Shown here piece by piece: positions 35,473 to 44,761 of a stretch of 64,000 nt of DNA. The stretch's first letter is position 1, and every line of letters starts with the position of its first letter. Position numbers and translations under genes: made by a program. The DNA comes from Dysgonomonas sp. PF1-14 (GTDB lineage: Bacteria; Bacteroidota; Bacteroidia; Bacteroidales; Dysgonomonadaceae). The stretch lies in assembly GCF_029892965.1 (NCBI RefSeq), contig NZ_JARXWN010000001.1, forward strand, positions 62,001 to 126,000. Direction: 5' to 3'. Below the pieces are notes generated by a model. That model was not told where the DNA came from and did no database searches. It saw nothing but the letters and a program-made list of their open reading frames with translations.

Positions 35473-35506
35473 CATTCCGGTCTTGGTACCAATTAAGACC
35501 GGAATG
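35473..35506. other. Hairpin 27 bases before the GldM-like gene
   Basis: Perfect 11-bp inverted repeat ATTCCGGTCTT/AAGACCGGAAT with a 10-base loop, in the 155-base gap between the STN gene and the GldM-like gene. On the minus strand it lacks a T-run, so it is either a weak terminator, an attenuator or an RNA-processing site within the operon. Confidence 0.45.
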
Positions 35507-35601
35507 ATTATTTATCTAAATAAGTAACGGAAAGTATTTGTGCAACTATATTTGGCCTTAATTCCCGGTTGCTGTTATACTTGCCAAAATAATAAAATAG
35601 G

Positions 35602-36825
35602 TCAACGACCTAAAATTCCGATTTCTGCAGAAATCTTCACACTATAATTATCTTTCTCCATCTGAAACCACTGATGGGATAGCGAATAATGCCATGTATT
35701 TCCCCCGCCTTTTCCCGAATAATTGATCCGTTGCCCGTAATGGATCGACTTGGGTGCAAAGTCGTCACTTGCACTTGATTTAGGGTTACGTTTTCCCCTT
35801 TCTATTGCTCCCGATTCGTTCGCGTAATAACTGTAATCGTTCGGGAAAACACCTTGTATGGCTACGAAGAAGCCATCTGGTGGTAGCGATATATTGTATT
35901 CGGCAAGATTCACGTCGTACCAGCCCTTCGTGTCTTGTGGTGGCTGTACAACCAGTATCTCTGTAAGCAGATCTTTTCCGGGTCCACCGGTTTCTTCATC
36001 CAGACTGAGGATGCGTACGCGAAAAGGTGCTTCTACATTTCCTTTATCGGAGAGATGGTAACTTACCTTACGGATATATCCTTTCTGTTGTTTCTTGTTT
36101 TCAATATATAATGCTATTTGCTGTCCGTGAGTATCGAGATATACCGAGCCGGTGGTAAACCAACTGCGGTTTCCTACTTTTTTGTAATCCTTAGTCTGCT
36201 TACCTGCGCTTATAACCACAGGCTCCATATCTATCGACCGGCTTTTCATCGTAATAGTTACTTCCGGCTGTGCAAGTAATGAGTCGGGAGTAAATGTACA
36301 GCGCTCATATCCCAGACAAGAGGCTGCTAAGCTATCGGTCAATTCTATTTCGGTCAGCATCAATTCGAAATAACCTTCGTGGTCAGCAATCACTCCTTTG
36401 GGTTTCCCTTTAATCTGCAACGTTGCATACGAAACGGGTTCGCGTGTCTCTTCATCTATAAATGAACCCCTTATTCTATATTCTTTGACCATCATAGTTC
36501 TTTTAGGGAAGATTATCAGTTGCCCTGCATGGACGGTATAAGCTATTTTGTATGGTGAAAATAATTTATTGAGAACGGTTAACAGCATCTGGTCTTTTTC
36601 CTCAACTGATACAGGCGCACAATCTGCAAATAAGTCGCTGGAATAAGATACATGAATATCCGCAGCCTTTGCGATTTTTTCCACAGCCTGTTCCATAGAT
36701 GTATTCTTTAACGTTACGCTGATACGTTTTTCTAAAACCGTATTTTGCGCAACTATAGGAATGACTCCTATGTAAAGACACATTATGGCTATTATTATTC
36801 TCAAAACTAAAACTGTTTTTCTCAT
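35602..36825 (-). CDS. STN-domain protein with CarboxypepD_reg-like domain (free-standing signalling module)
   Basis: 407 residues from the ATG at 36823-36825, where the signal peptide begins; the longer open frame to 36888 is less likely. After the signal peptide come an STN (secretin/TonB short N-terminal) domain (about 33-106) and a CarboxypepD_reg-like domain (about 116-200), then a ~200-residue beta-rich domain that I do not recognise. STN domains normally form the N-terminus of FecA-type TonB transducers and contact FecR. Here the module is separate from the receptor. Neighbours are FecR upstream and the GldM-like and receptor genes downstream. Confidence 0.75.
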   Translation of the reverse strand: MRKTVLVLRIIIAIMCLYIGVIPIVAQNTVLEKRISVTLKNTSMEQAVEKIAKAADIHVSYSSDLFADCAPVSVEEKDQMLLTVLNKLFSPYKIAYTVHAGQLIIFPKRTMMVKEYRIRGSFIDEETREPVSYATLQIKGKPKGVIADHEGYFELMLTEIELTDSLAASCLGYERCTFTPDSLLAQPEVTITMKSRSIDMEPVVISAGKQTKDYKKVGNRSWFTTGSVYLDTHGQQIALYIENKKQQKGYIRKVSYHLSDKGNVEAPFRVRILSLDEETGGPGKDLLTEILVVQPPQDTKGWYDVNLAEYNISLPPDGFFVAIQGVFPNDYSYYANESGAIERGKRNPKSSASDDFAPKSIHYGQRINYSGKGGGNTWHYSLSHQWFQMEKDNYSVKISAEIGILGR

Positions 36826-36948
36826 TAGACAATGTCCGGATTTGATACCCCTAAAAAAATAAAGAATAAAAATTAAAAAATTATTCATTTCCTACTTTTA
36901 TTCTTTATTATACTCTCTATTTTTGTGTTTAAGGTAAGGGTATGGTAT

Positions 36949-37938
36949 TTATTCCTTACTTCTGTTTATGTTTATTCCTTTTTCTCCACTTTCGATATTT
37001 ACACCTAGGGTCAGTCCGATGATTTGTGTAACTTCGTCGAGGCTTAACTGATCGAATGTGCTGGTTATCTCAAGGTCTGCGATTGCGCTATCTACTGTTA
37101 CCGGCGTATGATATACATCTTCTATAACCCGGGCGACTTCTGCCAATGTCGATTGTTTGAATACCATTACTTTGGTTTTCCATGCCAGATAATTCGGGTC
37201 GGGGTTTGTACTTTTTTCCAGTTTTTGCTCTTCAGGTTTGCAAATGCCCTGCTCGCCCTGACGGAGTTCAACGTGGTCGGATTTGCCTTCTGTGGAAAAA
37301 TTGATTATCCCTGTGGAAACAGTGACTATCACTTCATTCGATTCTGCTACAGCCCTGATGCCGAATGATGTGCCGACAACCCGCGTTTGTGTATTATTGG
37401 CATGTATGATAAATGGTTTTTTTGCATCAGGAGCGATATCGAAAAAGGCTTCCCCTTCGAGGTATATTTCACGCGTATTACCCGAAAATGTTTCGGGATA
37501 ACGAATTGCTGACGATTGATTGAGCCACACCTTACTGCCGTCAGATAATTCACATTCGGTAGTTTCGTTCAGACCTGTAGCCAACGCAAGCAACGATCCG
37601 GTATCATTTTTCAATCCGTCTGTCGTGCTTTGGGGCAAACTCCCGATAATATTTACCAAAATAAAGATAAGGGCTGCGGCAGCAACACTGCCGGCAAGCA
37701 TATAGAATAGTTTAGGTTTCTTTTTAGTAGTAGTTGTATCGATACGCTGATTGACCTCCTGTAAAGCCTGTTCTACATCGGGGCTGAATTCATCAGAAGG
37801 GATTTGCTGCCACATACTAACAAATTCGTCCATCAGGTCGGGATGTTGACGACTCCATTCCAAGACCTGTTGTATCTCGTCATCGCTGCATTCTCCTGCA
37901 AGATAACGGGCAATCAGTTCGTACGGAATATTTTTCAT
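36949..37938 (-). CDS. FecR-family anti-sigma factor
   Basis: 329 residues with one transmembrane segment (about 85-101). The cytoplasmic N-terminus (MKNIPYELIARYLAGECSDDEIQQVLEW) is the usual sigma-binding region, and the periplasmic part is a FecR domain (RYPETFSGNTREIYLEGEAFFDIAPDAKKPFII, about 136-170) with a C-terminal DUF4974-type part (LAEVARVIEDVYHTPVTVDS). It is 39 bases after the ECF sigma gene. It should hold the sigma factor at the inner membrane until an STN-domain partner signals. Confidence 0.92.
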   Translation of the reverse strand: MKNIPYELIARYLAGECSDDEIQQVLEWSRQHPDLMDEFVSMWQQIPSDEFSPDVEQALQEVNQRIDTTTTKKKPKLFYMLAGSVAAAALIFILVNIIGSLPQSTTDGLKNDTGSLLALATGLNETTECELSDGSKVWLNQSSAIRYPETFSGNTREIYLEGEAFFDIAPDAKKPFIIHANNTQTRVVGTSFGIRAVAESNEVIVTVSTGIINFSTEGKSDHVELRQGEQGICKPEEQKLEKSTNPDPNYLAWKTKVMVFKQSTLAEVARVIEDVYHTPVTVDSAIADLEITSTFDQLSLDEVTQIIGLTLGVNIESGEKGININRSKE

Positions 37939-37977
37939 ATTATATATTATTTATATTTATGACAACACAGAAATTCA

Positions 37978-38553
37978 TTACCCCCAAAAAAGAAAGTAAA
38001 AAAATAAGATAATCACTATTTTTCCCAATTTGGGATGAAGGTACTCTCTTAGTTTCCGCAATGCTATTCCCATCTGATTGTCTATTGTCTTTTTCGAAAT
38101 ATCCAGATATTCAGCGATTTCGTCATAGGTAAGTCCTTCCTGTTTGCAAAGGATAAATATTTCGCGGCATTTATTAGGCAAGGTATCGACTCCCGATTGT
38201 ATCAGTTTGCTGATTTCGGCATCCGATGCCTTTTCTTCCGGTTCGTGCGGATTATTGTACTCCGAATATTCATTAAGATGATGCAACTCGGTTTGCTGCT
38301 TCTTTATTATGTTCAGGGTATAGTTACGTGCCGAAGTATAGAGATATGCTTTGAGTGAGGTATCGATATTTATTGCAGGAGCTTTTTCCCACAGATAAAC
38401 AAACATACTCTGAATACTTTCTTCTGCATCTTCTTTCGAAAGGCATATAGCATAAGAAAACCGGCATAAGGCTGTGTAGTATTTTCGGAACAGCGTATCA
38501 AAAGCCAGTCTGTCGCGTTGCTTTATTCTTTCAAACAACTCAAATTCATCCAA
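37978..38553 (-). CDS. ECF RNA polymerase sigma factor (Bacteroidales type)
   Basis: 191 residues with sigma-70 region 2 (about 20-85, LFRKYYTALCRFSYAIC and SMFVYLWE) and region 4 (about 125-175, ISKLIQSGVDTLPNKCREIFILCKQEGLTYDEIAEYLDISKKTIDNQ). The C-terminus is a hydrophobic tail (about 177-190), common in this family. It precedes a FecR gene and a STN/receptor module, so it should transcribe the surface operon downstream. A TACATTTG box lies on the minus strand at 38601-38608. Confidence 0.93.
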   Translation of the reverse strand: MDEFELFERIKQRDRLAFDTLFRKYYTALCRFSYAICLSKEDAEESIQSMFVYLWEKAPAINIDTSLKAYLYTSARNYTLNIIKKQQTELHHLNEYSEYNNPHEPEEKASDAEISKLIQSGVDTLPNKCREIFILCKQEGLTYDEIAEYLDISKKTIDNQMGIALRKLREYLHPKLGKIVIILFFYFLFWG

Positions 38554-38600
38554 GGTTAAGATAGTTGTAATGTTTGACTGTTTAGTAATTTAATAAAAGT

Positions 38601-38608
38601 CAAATGTA
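38601..38608 (-). promoter_or_regulatory. Candidate -7 box for the sigma-FecR operon
   Basis: TACATTTG on the minus strand, 48 bases before the sigma gene start. It matches TAnnTTTG of the housekeeping sigma. The rest of the 304-base gap 38554-38857 (to the DPP gene) shows no other feature that I can support. Confidence 0.4.
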
Positions 38609-38857
38609 CATAAATTATTTAAAAAGAGTAGTGCGTTTAATTAAAGTGTTTTGCTTACTTTACCGTTTGGGGTAACTAGCGGTCACAGGAGTGCAGCGCA
38701 TGTAAATGAGGCAAGCAATTTTTTAATTACGCGCAGAAAATAATCCAACCTCTATTCAATACAATATCAAATACTGACTGGTATAATAAGAGTCTGTTTA
38801 AGTAACTGTTTAAAGTTGACCAAAATATTTTATTATAGATTCTTTGAGATAATTTAT

Positions 38858-41071
38858 TTATTTCAAGAAATCATCGAAATACCTTGTAATATGCTCATGC
38901 AGATGTACACGGTCGTGGCCTGTCATATTGTGTCCGTGACCTGTATAGATAAAGAAATCGGGATGCGTTCCTTTCTTTATTGCCGAGTTGAGGAACTGAA
39001 GGCTGTGCTGCATTACCACCGTAGGGTCTTCATCACCATGAATCAGCAATAAACGTCCTTTGAGGTCGCCCGCCCGGTCAACCATATTGGTTTCTTTATA
39101 GCCTTGAGGGTTTTCCTGCGGGCTGTCCATATAGCGTTCACCGTACATTATTTCGTAATACTTCCAGTCGGTAACCGGACCTCCGGCAACGCCTACCTTA
39201 AATGTTTCGGGATGGCGAAGCATCAGGTTAATCGTCATAAATCCGCCGAAGCTCCAGCCATGTACACCTATACGGTCAGCATCAACATAAGGTAGCGACT
39301 TGAGGTATTCTATGCCCTTCATCTGATCCTGCGTTTCTACTACACCGAGTTGGCGGTGTGTAATATTCTCGAAAGCGGCACCCCTGTACGATGTGCCTCT
39401 GTTGTCGAGCACAAATACCAGATAGCCTTTCTCTGCCATGTATATTTCCCATCCGCGCGCCTGTGCCTGCCATGAGTTATCCACCATCTGCGAATGAGGG
39501 CCACCGTAGACATAGACCACTACCGGATATTTTTTATTCGGATCGAAATTCAATGGTTTTATCATCCTCGTGTATAAAACATTGCCATCGTCTGCCAGCA
39601 GGTTATCCAACGTAATCTCCGGCAGCTGTATATTACGGAACGGTTTTTTCGCTGTATGGAATATATGTGTCTTATTCGTTTTTGTATCCGTTATAGCTAC
39701 CTTCCCCGGATTGGCCAGCGAAGTGTATGTATCACAGATGTATTTACCCGAAGCACTTAGAGTAGCGCGGTGCACACCCTCTTCTTTCGATAAGCTGTTT
39801 TCGGCATCTGCCGCTACATATCCGGTCTTTATATTCACTTTGTAAATATGTCTTTCGGGGAACGGCACTGCATAATTTGCCAATGCTCCTTGTTTAGGCA
39901 AAGATGGGTTTTGAGTAGATACATAAAACAGATTCTCGCCCTTTTCATCAAATCCAAGTACAGATGTCACATCCCAAGTGCCGGATGTAAGCTGTTTCAA
40001 TTCCTTGCCTGTAGTGTCATACAGATACAGATGATTGTATCCGTCCCTTTTACTTTGCCAAAGGAACTTAGTCGGATCGTTTTTCAGGAACAGTACAGGA
40101 TTCTCAGGCTCTACATATTTCAGATGCGTCTCGGTAAACAGTGTCTTCTGAAGACTTCCTGTCTGTGCATCATAGCATTTCAGCACACAGGTATCCTGCC
40201 CCCTGTTGATCTCGGCAATGTAAATACTCTTTTCATCGGGACTCCAACCTATATTTGTCAGGTATTTTTCTTTTGGTGTACCTGTTTTCAGAAATACTGT
40301 TTTTTGTGTCGCAGGGTTGTAGACACCTACCGTTACATGATGGCTTTTCATGCCTGCCATCGGATATTTTATATCTTTCAGTTTAGCTACGCGCGCCGAT
40401 ATATCTACCAGAGGATAGTTAGTTACCATCGACTCGTCCATGCGGTAAAACGCTAACAGGTTTCCCTGTGGCGACCAGAATGTACCTTTGTTAATCCCAA
40501 ACTCATTGCGATGCACCGACTGTCCGCAAACAATATTACTGTCAGCCTCCTGCGTCACAGCATATTCTTTACCTTCAGCTGTCTGCACATACAAGTTGTT
40601 TTTTCGGGTATAGGCAAACAAGCGGCTTTTCTCTGATAAATCCTGATTTGCCATATCGGCAGACAAGCTGTATGTAGCAGTTATTGTTTTATTCACATAA
40701 TCATACAAATATATTTTTCCGGTGGTAATCACCATCAGGTCATTCGATTCTGCCGATACCGGATATATATAGCGAAGGCTTTTGGGCGATTCGTCATCCC
40801 CCAGCTTCAGACCATTGTTAATATCCCGCAGTGTAAGCAGCGTTTCGGGTTTTCCTTTGTCTGTATAAGGAGCGACCAAGATGGAATAGCCCTTCACATA
40901 GGTGAGTTTATCGCCAAACCATGTCAGCTGACGCGGCATTTCGGCACGATACTTGTTAAAGGTTTTACCTCCGGGAATTAGATCTTCCAGTGATAGAGGG
41001 ATGTCCTGACTATATGATTTCATTGGGAGCAAAATGCTTATAGCTAAAAAAACAGAATTAAAGAACTTCAT
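38858..41071 (-). CDS. DPP-IV-like S9 serine peptidase
   Basis: 737 residues: signal peptide (about 1-22), an N-terminal beta-propeller region with the YRMDES segment (about 225-230) that fits the Glu pair gating dipeptide release, and a C-terminal alpha/beta hydrolase domain with GWSFGG (catalytic Ser607), HGDEDP (Asp) and GHGHNM (His). It releases Xaa-Pro or Xaa-Ala dipeptides from peptides in the periplasm, typical of peptide-using Bacteroidales. A TATATTTG box lies at 41100-41107. It stands alone. Confidence 0.92.
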   Translation of the reverse strand: MKFFNSVFLAISILLPMKSYSQDIPLSLEDLIPGGKTFNKYRAEMPRQLTWFGDKLTYVKGYSILVAPYTDKGKPETLLTLRDINNGLKLGDDESPKSLRYIYPVSAESNDLMVITTGKIYLYDYVNKTITATYSLSADMANQDLSEKSRLFAYTRKNNLYVQTAEGKEYAVTQEADSNIVCGQSVHRNEFGINKGTFWSPQGNLLAFYRMDESMVTNYPLVDISARVAKLKDIKYPMAGMKSHHVTVGVYNPATQKTVFLKTGTPKEKYLTNIGWSPDEKSIYIAEINRGQDTCVLKCYDAQTGSLQKTLFTETHLKYVEPENPVLFLKNDPTKFLWQSKRDGYNHLYLYDTTGKELKQLTSGTWDVTSVLGFDEKGENLFYVSTQNPSLPKQGALANYAVPFPERHIYKVNIKTGYVAADAENSLSKEEGVHRATLSASGKYICDTYTSLANPGKVAITDTKTNKTHIFHTAKKPFRNIQLPEITLDNLLADDGNVLYTRMIKPLNFDPNKKYPVVVYVYGGPHSQMVDNSWQAQARGWEIYMAEKGYLVFVLDNRGTSYRGAAFENITHRQLGVVETQDQMKGIEYLKSLPYVDADRIGVHGWSFGGFMTINLMLRHPETFKVGVAGGPVTDWKYYEIMYGERYMDSPQENPQGYKETNMVDRAGDLKGRLLLIHGDEDPTVVMQHSLQFLNSAIKKGTHPDFFIYTGHGHNMTGHDRVHLHEHITRYFDDFLK

Positions 41072-41099
41072 AATTAACTTTTCTTGCGTTTTGAATAAA

Positions 41100-41107
41100 C
41101 AAATATA
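41100..41107 (-). promoter_or_regulatory. Candidate -7 box for the S9 peptidase (TATATTTG)
   Basis: TATATTTG on the minus strand, 29 bases before the peptidase start; fits TAnnTTTG. Confidence 0.45.
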
Positions 41108-41252
41108 GTGAATTTATGATTTACAGCTTTATAAAGGCGTTACATTTAGAAAATAAGGCATTAATTTTGAGTAAAGAGTCGCTATAACAACAGGGCTGAA
41201 TTAATTTTTTTTAGAACAATTTCATTTTTTTAAACGTTTAAAAAATAAAAGG

Positions 41253-41260
41253 TATATTTG
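41253..41260 (+). promoter_or_regulatory. Candidate -7 box for the thioredoxin-like lipoprotein
   Basis: TATATTTG matches TAnnTTTG and lies 73 bases before the ATG that I chose at 41333. It overlaps the upstream TTG at 41258, which argues against that TTG as the start. Confidence 0.45.
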
Positions 41261-41332
41261 TACGTTATAATACAAGGTAAGGTTATCAATTTATCATACA
41301 CTTATAAGAAATATAGAAATAAAAGCGAGAAG

Positions 41333-42466
41333 ATGGCTAAGGTAAACAAATCATTCTACACCGGGCTTTTGCTGCTACTTATCATAATAGCAACATCTTG
41401 TAACAGGAAAACGGATCTATACGAAGTATCCGGTACACTGTCTGATGTAAAAGGCGGTTACTTCTTCATGAAGCACGAAGTAGGCGATTCTACATTTATA
41501 GATACAGTATATATCGACAATAAAGGAAAATTCTCCTTCAAGGGCAAGGTCGATACACTTACTGTCATGCACTTGTACTTCAACGAAAACTCAAAATATG
41601 CATTCCTGCTTGTAGACAAAGGATGGGATGTAGAGATGAAAGGAGATATCCGCTATCCCGACCTGATCAACGTGAAAGGCGGAAATGTAAATGACGATCT
41701 GACAGATTTTAAGAATAAAAACGAAGAGCTGCTGAAATCGCGCACCGACATCCTCAGTTCGGCCGAAAAGATGGCGCGTGACAACGACAGCGTACCTGTT
41801 AAGGATTATGTGGTAGAGCTGAAAAATATTAACTTCGAGCTATCAAACATTGCAGCAGCATATATAAAAGCCAATCCTGAAAAGATTGCAAGTGTTATGC
41901 TTATCAATTTGTTTTTCAAAGATGAGACATCTATTCCACGCCTCGAAGAAAATCTGGAATTACTGAAAGGTAAGGCGCTTGACTTTCCCCTCACAAACGA
42001 ACTGAAAGAGTTTAAGAATAGAATAAAAATGTCGGCTGTAGGATCGCATGCTCCATATTTTTCCATAAAGAACATGAAAGGGAAGAATATACAACCTGCC
42101 AACTTCAGAGGAAAATACCTGCTACTCTCATTTGCCGGCACTACCTGCGATGTGTGCAGGGAAGAGAAAAAAGATGCGGTTGCAATATACAACGAACTGA
42201 AAAAGCAAAAAAAGAACATAGAATTTGTCACAATAGTAAAAGATTCCGAGCAGACACCTATATCTGCCAACATAACAGATTCGGTAAAATGGGATATCCT
42301 CCCTGTTTCGGGCGGATGGTCTGCCAAGATATTCTCAACATACTATATCAGGGAAATTCCATACAACATATTGATATCACCCACAGGCTATATCCTCGAA
42401 CGCGACTTACATATACTAGCCCTGCCACAAAAACTGGAAGAGGTGATGAATGAGGACAAAAAATAA
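41333..42466 (+). CDS. DUF4369/thioredoxin-like lipoprotein
   Basis: 377 residues from the ATG at 41333, where the lipoprotein signal begins (lipobox ATSCNR, Cys about 23). An N-terminal DUF4369-type beta domain (about 27-115) is followed by a thioredoxin-like AhpC/TSA domain (about 235-375) with a CxxC pair, CDVC, in SFAGTTCDVCREEK. Such periplasmic proteins are disulfide reductases, often involved in redox homeostasis or cytochrome/lipoprotein maturation; the substrate is unknown. It is separated from the peptidase gene by divergent promoters. Confidence 0.85.
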   Translation: MAKVNKSFYTGLLLLLIIIATSCNRKTDLYEVSGTLSDVKGGYFFMKHEVGDSTFIDTVYIDNKGKFSFKGKVDTLTVMHLYFNENSKYAFLLVDKGWDVEMKGDIRYPDLINVKGGNVNDDLTDFKNKNEELLKSRTDILSSAEKMARDNDSVPVKDYVVELKNINFELSNIAAAYIKANPEKIASVMLINLFFKDETSIPRLEENLELLKGKALDFPLTNELKEFKNRIKMSAVGSHAPYFSIKNMKGKNIQPANFRGKYLLLSFAGTTCDVCREEKKDAVAIYNELKKQKKNIEFVTIVKDSEQTPISANITDSVKWDILPVSGGWSAKIFSTYYIREIPYNILISPTGYILERDLHILALPQKLEEVMNEDKK

Positions 42467-42501
42467 GAGATGAAAAATACCTCTGATGCCACTTTTTTTC
42501 T

Positions 42502-42509
42502 TATTTTTG
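42502..42509 (+). promoter_or_regulatory. Candidate -7 box before comM (TATTTTTG)
   Basis: TATTTTTG fits TAnnTTTG and is 28 bases before the comM ATG, after a short gap from the lipoprotein gene. Confidence 0.4.
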
Positions 42510-42536
42510 CTTTTCATCTGAGCCTATTAATTTAAA

Positions 42537-44081
42537 ATGCTAGTAAAAGTTTTTGGCGCTGCCGTACAAGGCATAGAAGCGACCTTGATTACAATAGAAG
42601 TCAATTGTTCAAAAGGCATCAAATTTATGCTTGTCGGACTCCCTGACGCTTCTGTGAAAGAAAGTCATGAGCGTATCGTATCGGCATTACAGGTCAACGG
42701 ATATAAATTCCCACGTCAACAGATTGTCATAAACATGTCGCCCGCCGATATACGCAAAGAGGGTACGGCATACGACCTGCCTCTGGCAATAGGCATCATG
42801 GCTGCATCTGAAAGCCTGAAAACAGATAAGCTCGAAGACTTTCTGATAATGGGAGAACTTTCGCTCGATGGTAGCATACTCCCTATCAAGGGTGTCCTGC
42901 CCATTGCCATAAAAGCACGCGAGCTAGGGTTTAAAGGAATAATACTTCCTCTCAAAAATGCAAAAGAAGCTGCTGTTGTAAACAATCTGGACGTGTATGG
43001 TGTAGAAAACATAAAAGATGTTGTCGGATTCTTCAACGATGAACAAGCTTTAGAGAAAACAATAATAGACACGCGTTCCGAATTTCACAATGCTCAGGAA
43101 ACATTTGAGTTCGACTTTCTGGACGTAAAAGGACAGGAAAATGTAAAGAGAGCACTGGAGGTAGCAGCAGCCGGAGGACATAATCTGATAATGATAGGGC
43201 CTCCCGGAGCAGGAAAATCCATGATGGCCAAACGTATCCCATCCATACTACCCCCATTCACATTGCACGAGGCACTGGAAACCACAAAGATACACAGTGT
43301 CGCCGGAAAAATAGGTTCGGAGACTTCGCTGATGGCACAACGCCCTTTTCGCAGCCCGCACCACACCATTTCAGACGTTGCACTCGTGGGAGGAGGTTCA
43401 TTCCCTCAACCCGGCGAAATCAGTCTGGCTCACAACGGTGTACTCTTTCTGGACGAGTTGCCCGAATTTAGCAGAAGTGTACTGGAAGTAATGCGTCAAC
43501 CTCTCGAAGACCGGAAGATATCTATCTCCAGATCGAAATTCACAATCGAATATCCGGCAAGTTTCATGCTGGTATCTTCGATGAACCCGTGCCCATGCGG
43601 TTATTACAATCATCCTGAGAAAAACTGCGTTTGCCCGGGCGGTGCGGTGCAAAAGTATTTGAACAAAATCTCAGGGCCATTGTTAGACAGAATAGACATA
43701 CACATTGAAATAATACCTGTCCCTTTCGATAAAATATCGGATAAAACACCGGGAGAGGCCAGCAGGCTGATCAGAGAAAGAGTCCTTATCGCGCGCGAAA
43801 GACAACACGAGCGATTCAAAGACGAGACAGGAATATATTGTAATGCACAAATGACACCCAAACTATTAGCCAAATATGCATCGCCCGACAACACCGGGTT
43901 GGAACTGCTGAAAGTGGCTATGGATAGATTTAACCTGTCTGCCAGAGCCTATGATCGTATACTGAAAGTGTCGCGTACAATTGCCGACCTGGATAATAGT
44001 GAAGATATACAGCCAAAACATTTGGCAGAAGCAATTAATTACCGAAATTTGGATAGGGAAAACTGGGCTAATAAAAATTGA
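42537..44081 (+). CDS. comM: YifB/ComM-family Mg-chelatase-like AAA ATPase
   Basis: 514 residues: an N-terminal ChlI/Lon-like domain (about 1-175; SVKESHERI and MSPADIRKEGTAYDLPLAI), a Mg-chelatase AAA+ core with Walker A GPPGAGKSMMAKR (about 221-228 for the P-loop) and Walker B FLDELPEF, and a C-terminal Mg-chelatase domain with a CPCGYY zinc-like CxC motif. In other bacteria ComM promotes branch migration during natural transformation and recombination. Full length. The gene is followed by the DUF4254 gene and glycosyltransferases. Confidence 0.93.
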   Translation: MLVKVFGAAVQGIEATLITIEVNCSKGIKFMLVGLPDASVKESHERIVSALQVNGYKFPRQQIVINMSPADIRKEGTAYDLPLAIGIMAASESLKTDKLEDFLIMGELSLDGSILPIKGVLPIAIKARELGFKGIILPLKNAKEAAVVNNLDVYGVENIKDVVGFFNDEQALEKTIIDTRSEFHNAQETFEFDFLDVKGQENVKRALEVAAAGGHNLIMIGPPGAGKSMMAKRIPSILPPFTLHEALETTKIHSVAGKIGSETSLMAQRPFRSPHHTISDVALVGGGSFPQPGEISLAHNGVLFLDELPEFSRSVLEVMRQPLEDRKISISRSKFTIEYPASFMLVSSMNPCPCGYYNHPEKNCVCPGGAVQKYLNKISGPLLDRIDIHIEIIPVPFDKISDKTPGEASRLIRERVLIARERQHERFKDETGIYCNAQMTPKLLAKYASPDNTGLELLKVAMDRFNLSARAYDRILKVSRTIADLDNSEDIQPKHLAEAINYRNLDRENWANKN

Positions 44082-44107
44082 ATTAAATACTTAAAAAATA
44101 TATATCT

Positions 44108-44719
44108 ATGGACTTCACAGTATTGAGTAATGAGATTTTTGAAAAATCTATAAACGACTATCACCAAACAGATAATGTGGATACAGCTATTAACAATCCG
44201 TATCCGGAAAAATCTATAGAATATTTCCTCTATCTCAAAAACTGGATAGATACAGTTCAGTGGCATCTCGAAGACATTATCCGCGATCCGGATATCGACC
44301 CGAAAGAGGCCTTGTTGCTAAAACGACGTATAGATAAGTCTAATCAGGACAGGACCGATTTGGTAGAGTTGATAGACAGCTATTTTCTCGACAAATATAA
44401 AGATATTGTGGTGTTGCCCAATGCGCGCATCAATACAGAAAGCCCGGCATGGGCTATCGACCGCCTTTCTATTCTTGCTCTTAAGATATATCATATGAAG
44501 CAGGAGGCAGACAGAACGAATACGACAGCAGAGCATCATGAACAATCGGCAAAAAAACTCGGCGTATTGCTCACCCAGCGAGAAGATTTATCTACTGCAA
44601 TAGAAGAATTGCTGGAAGATATAGAGTCGGGTGCAAAATACATGAAAGTCTACAAGCAGATGAAAATGTATAACGACCCGGCACTCAATCCGGTTTTATA
44701 TGCCAAGTCACAGAAATGA
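44108..44719 (+). CDS. DUF4254-family protein
   Basis: 203 residues, all helical, no signal peptide, matching DUF4254 (N-terminal LSNEIFEKSINDYHQTDN, central RLSILALKIYHMKQEADR). Family function is unknown. It lies 27 bases after comM and 42 bases before a GT9 glycosyltransferase; I recall DUF4254 genes near glycosyltransferase genes in other Bacteroidales, so a role in envelope glycan assembly is plausible but unproven. Confidence 0.8.
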   Translation: MDFTVLSNEIFEKSINDYHQTDNVDTAINNPYPEKSIEYFLYLKNWIDTVQWHLEDIIRDPDIDPKEALLLKRRIDKSNQDRTDLVELIDSYFLDKYKDIVVLPNARINTESPAWAIDRLSILALKIYHMKQEADRTNTTAEHHEQSAKKLGVLLTQREDLSTAIEELLEDIESGAKYMKVYKQMKMYNDPALNPVLYAKSQK

Positions 44720-44761
44720 CACAACACGCAAACATACAAATATACAATTTAAACTCTAACT

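Noticed and set aside
28966-38553. SusD partner of the SusC-type receptor
   Set aside because: No SusD-like lipoprotein is present on either side of the receptor gene within the window.
39848-40456. 202-codon open frame opposite the S9 peptidase gene
   Set aside because: It lies fully inside the peptidase coding region and reads as Cys- and Phe-rich random sequence.
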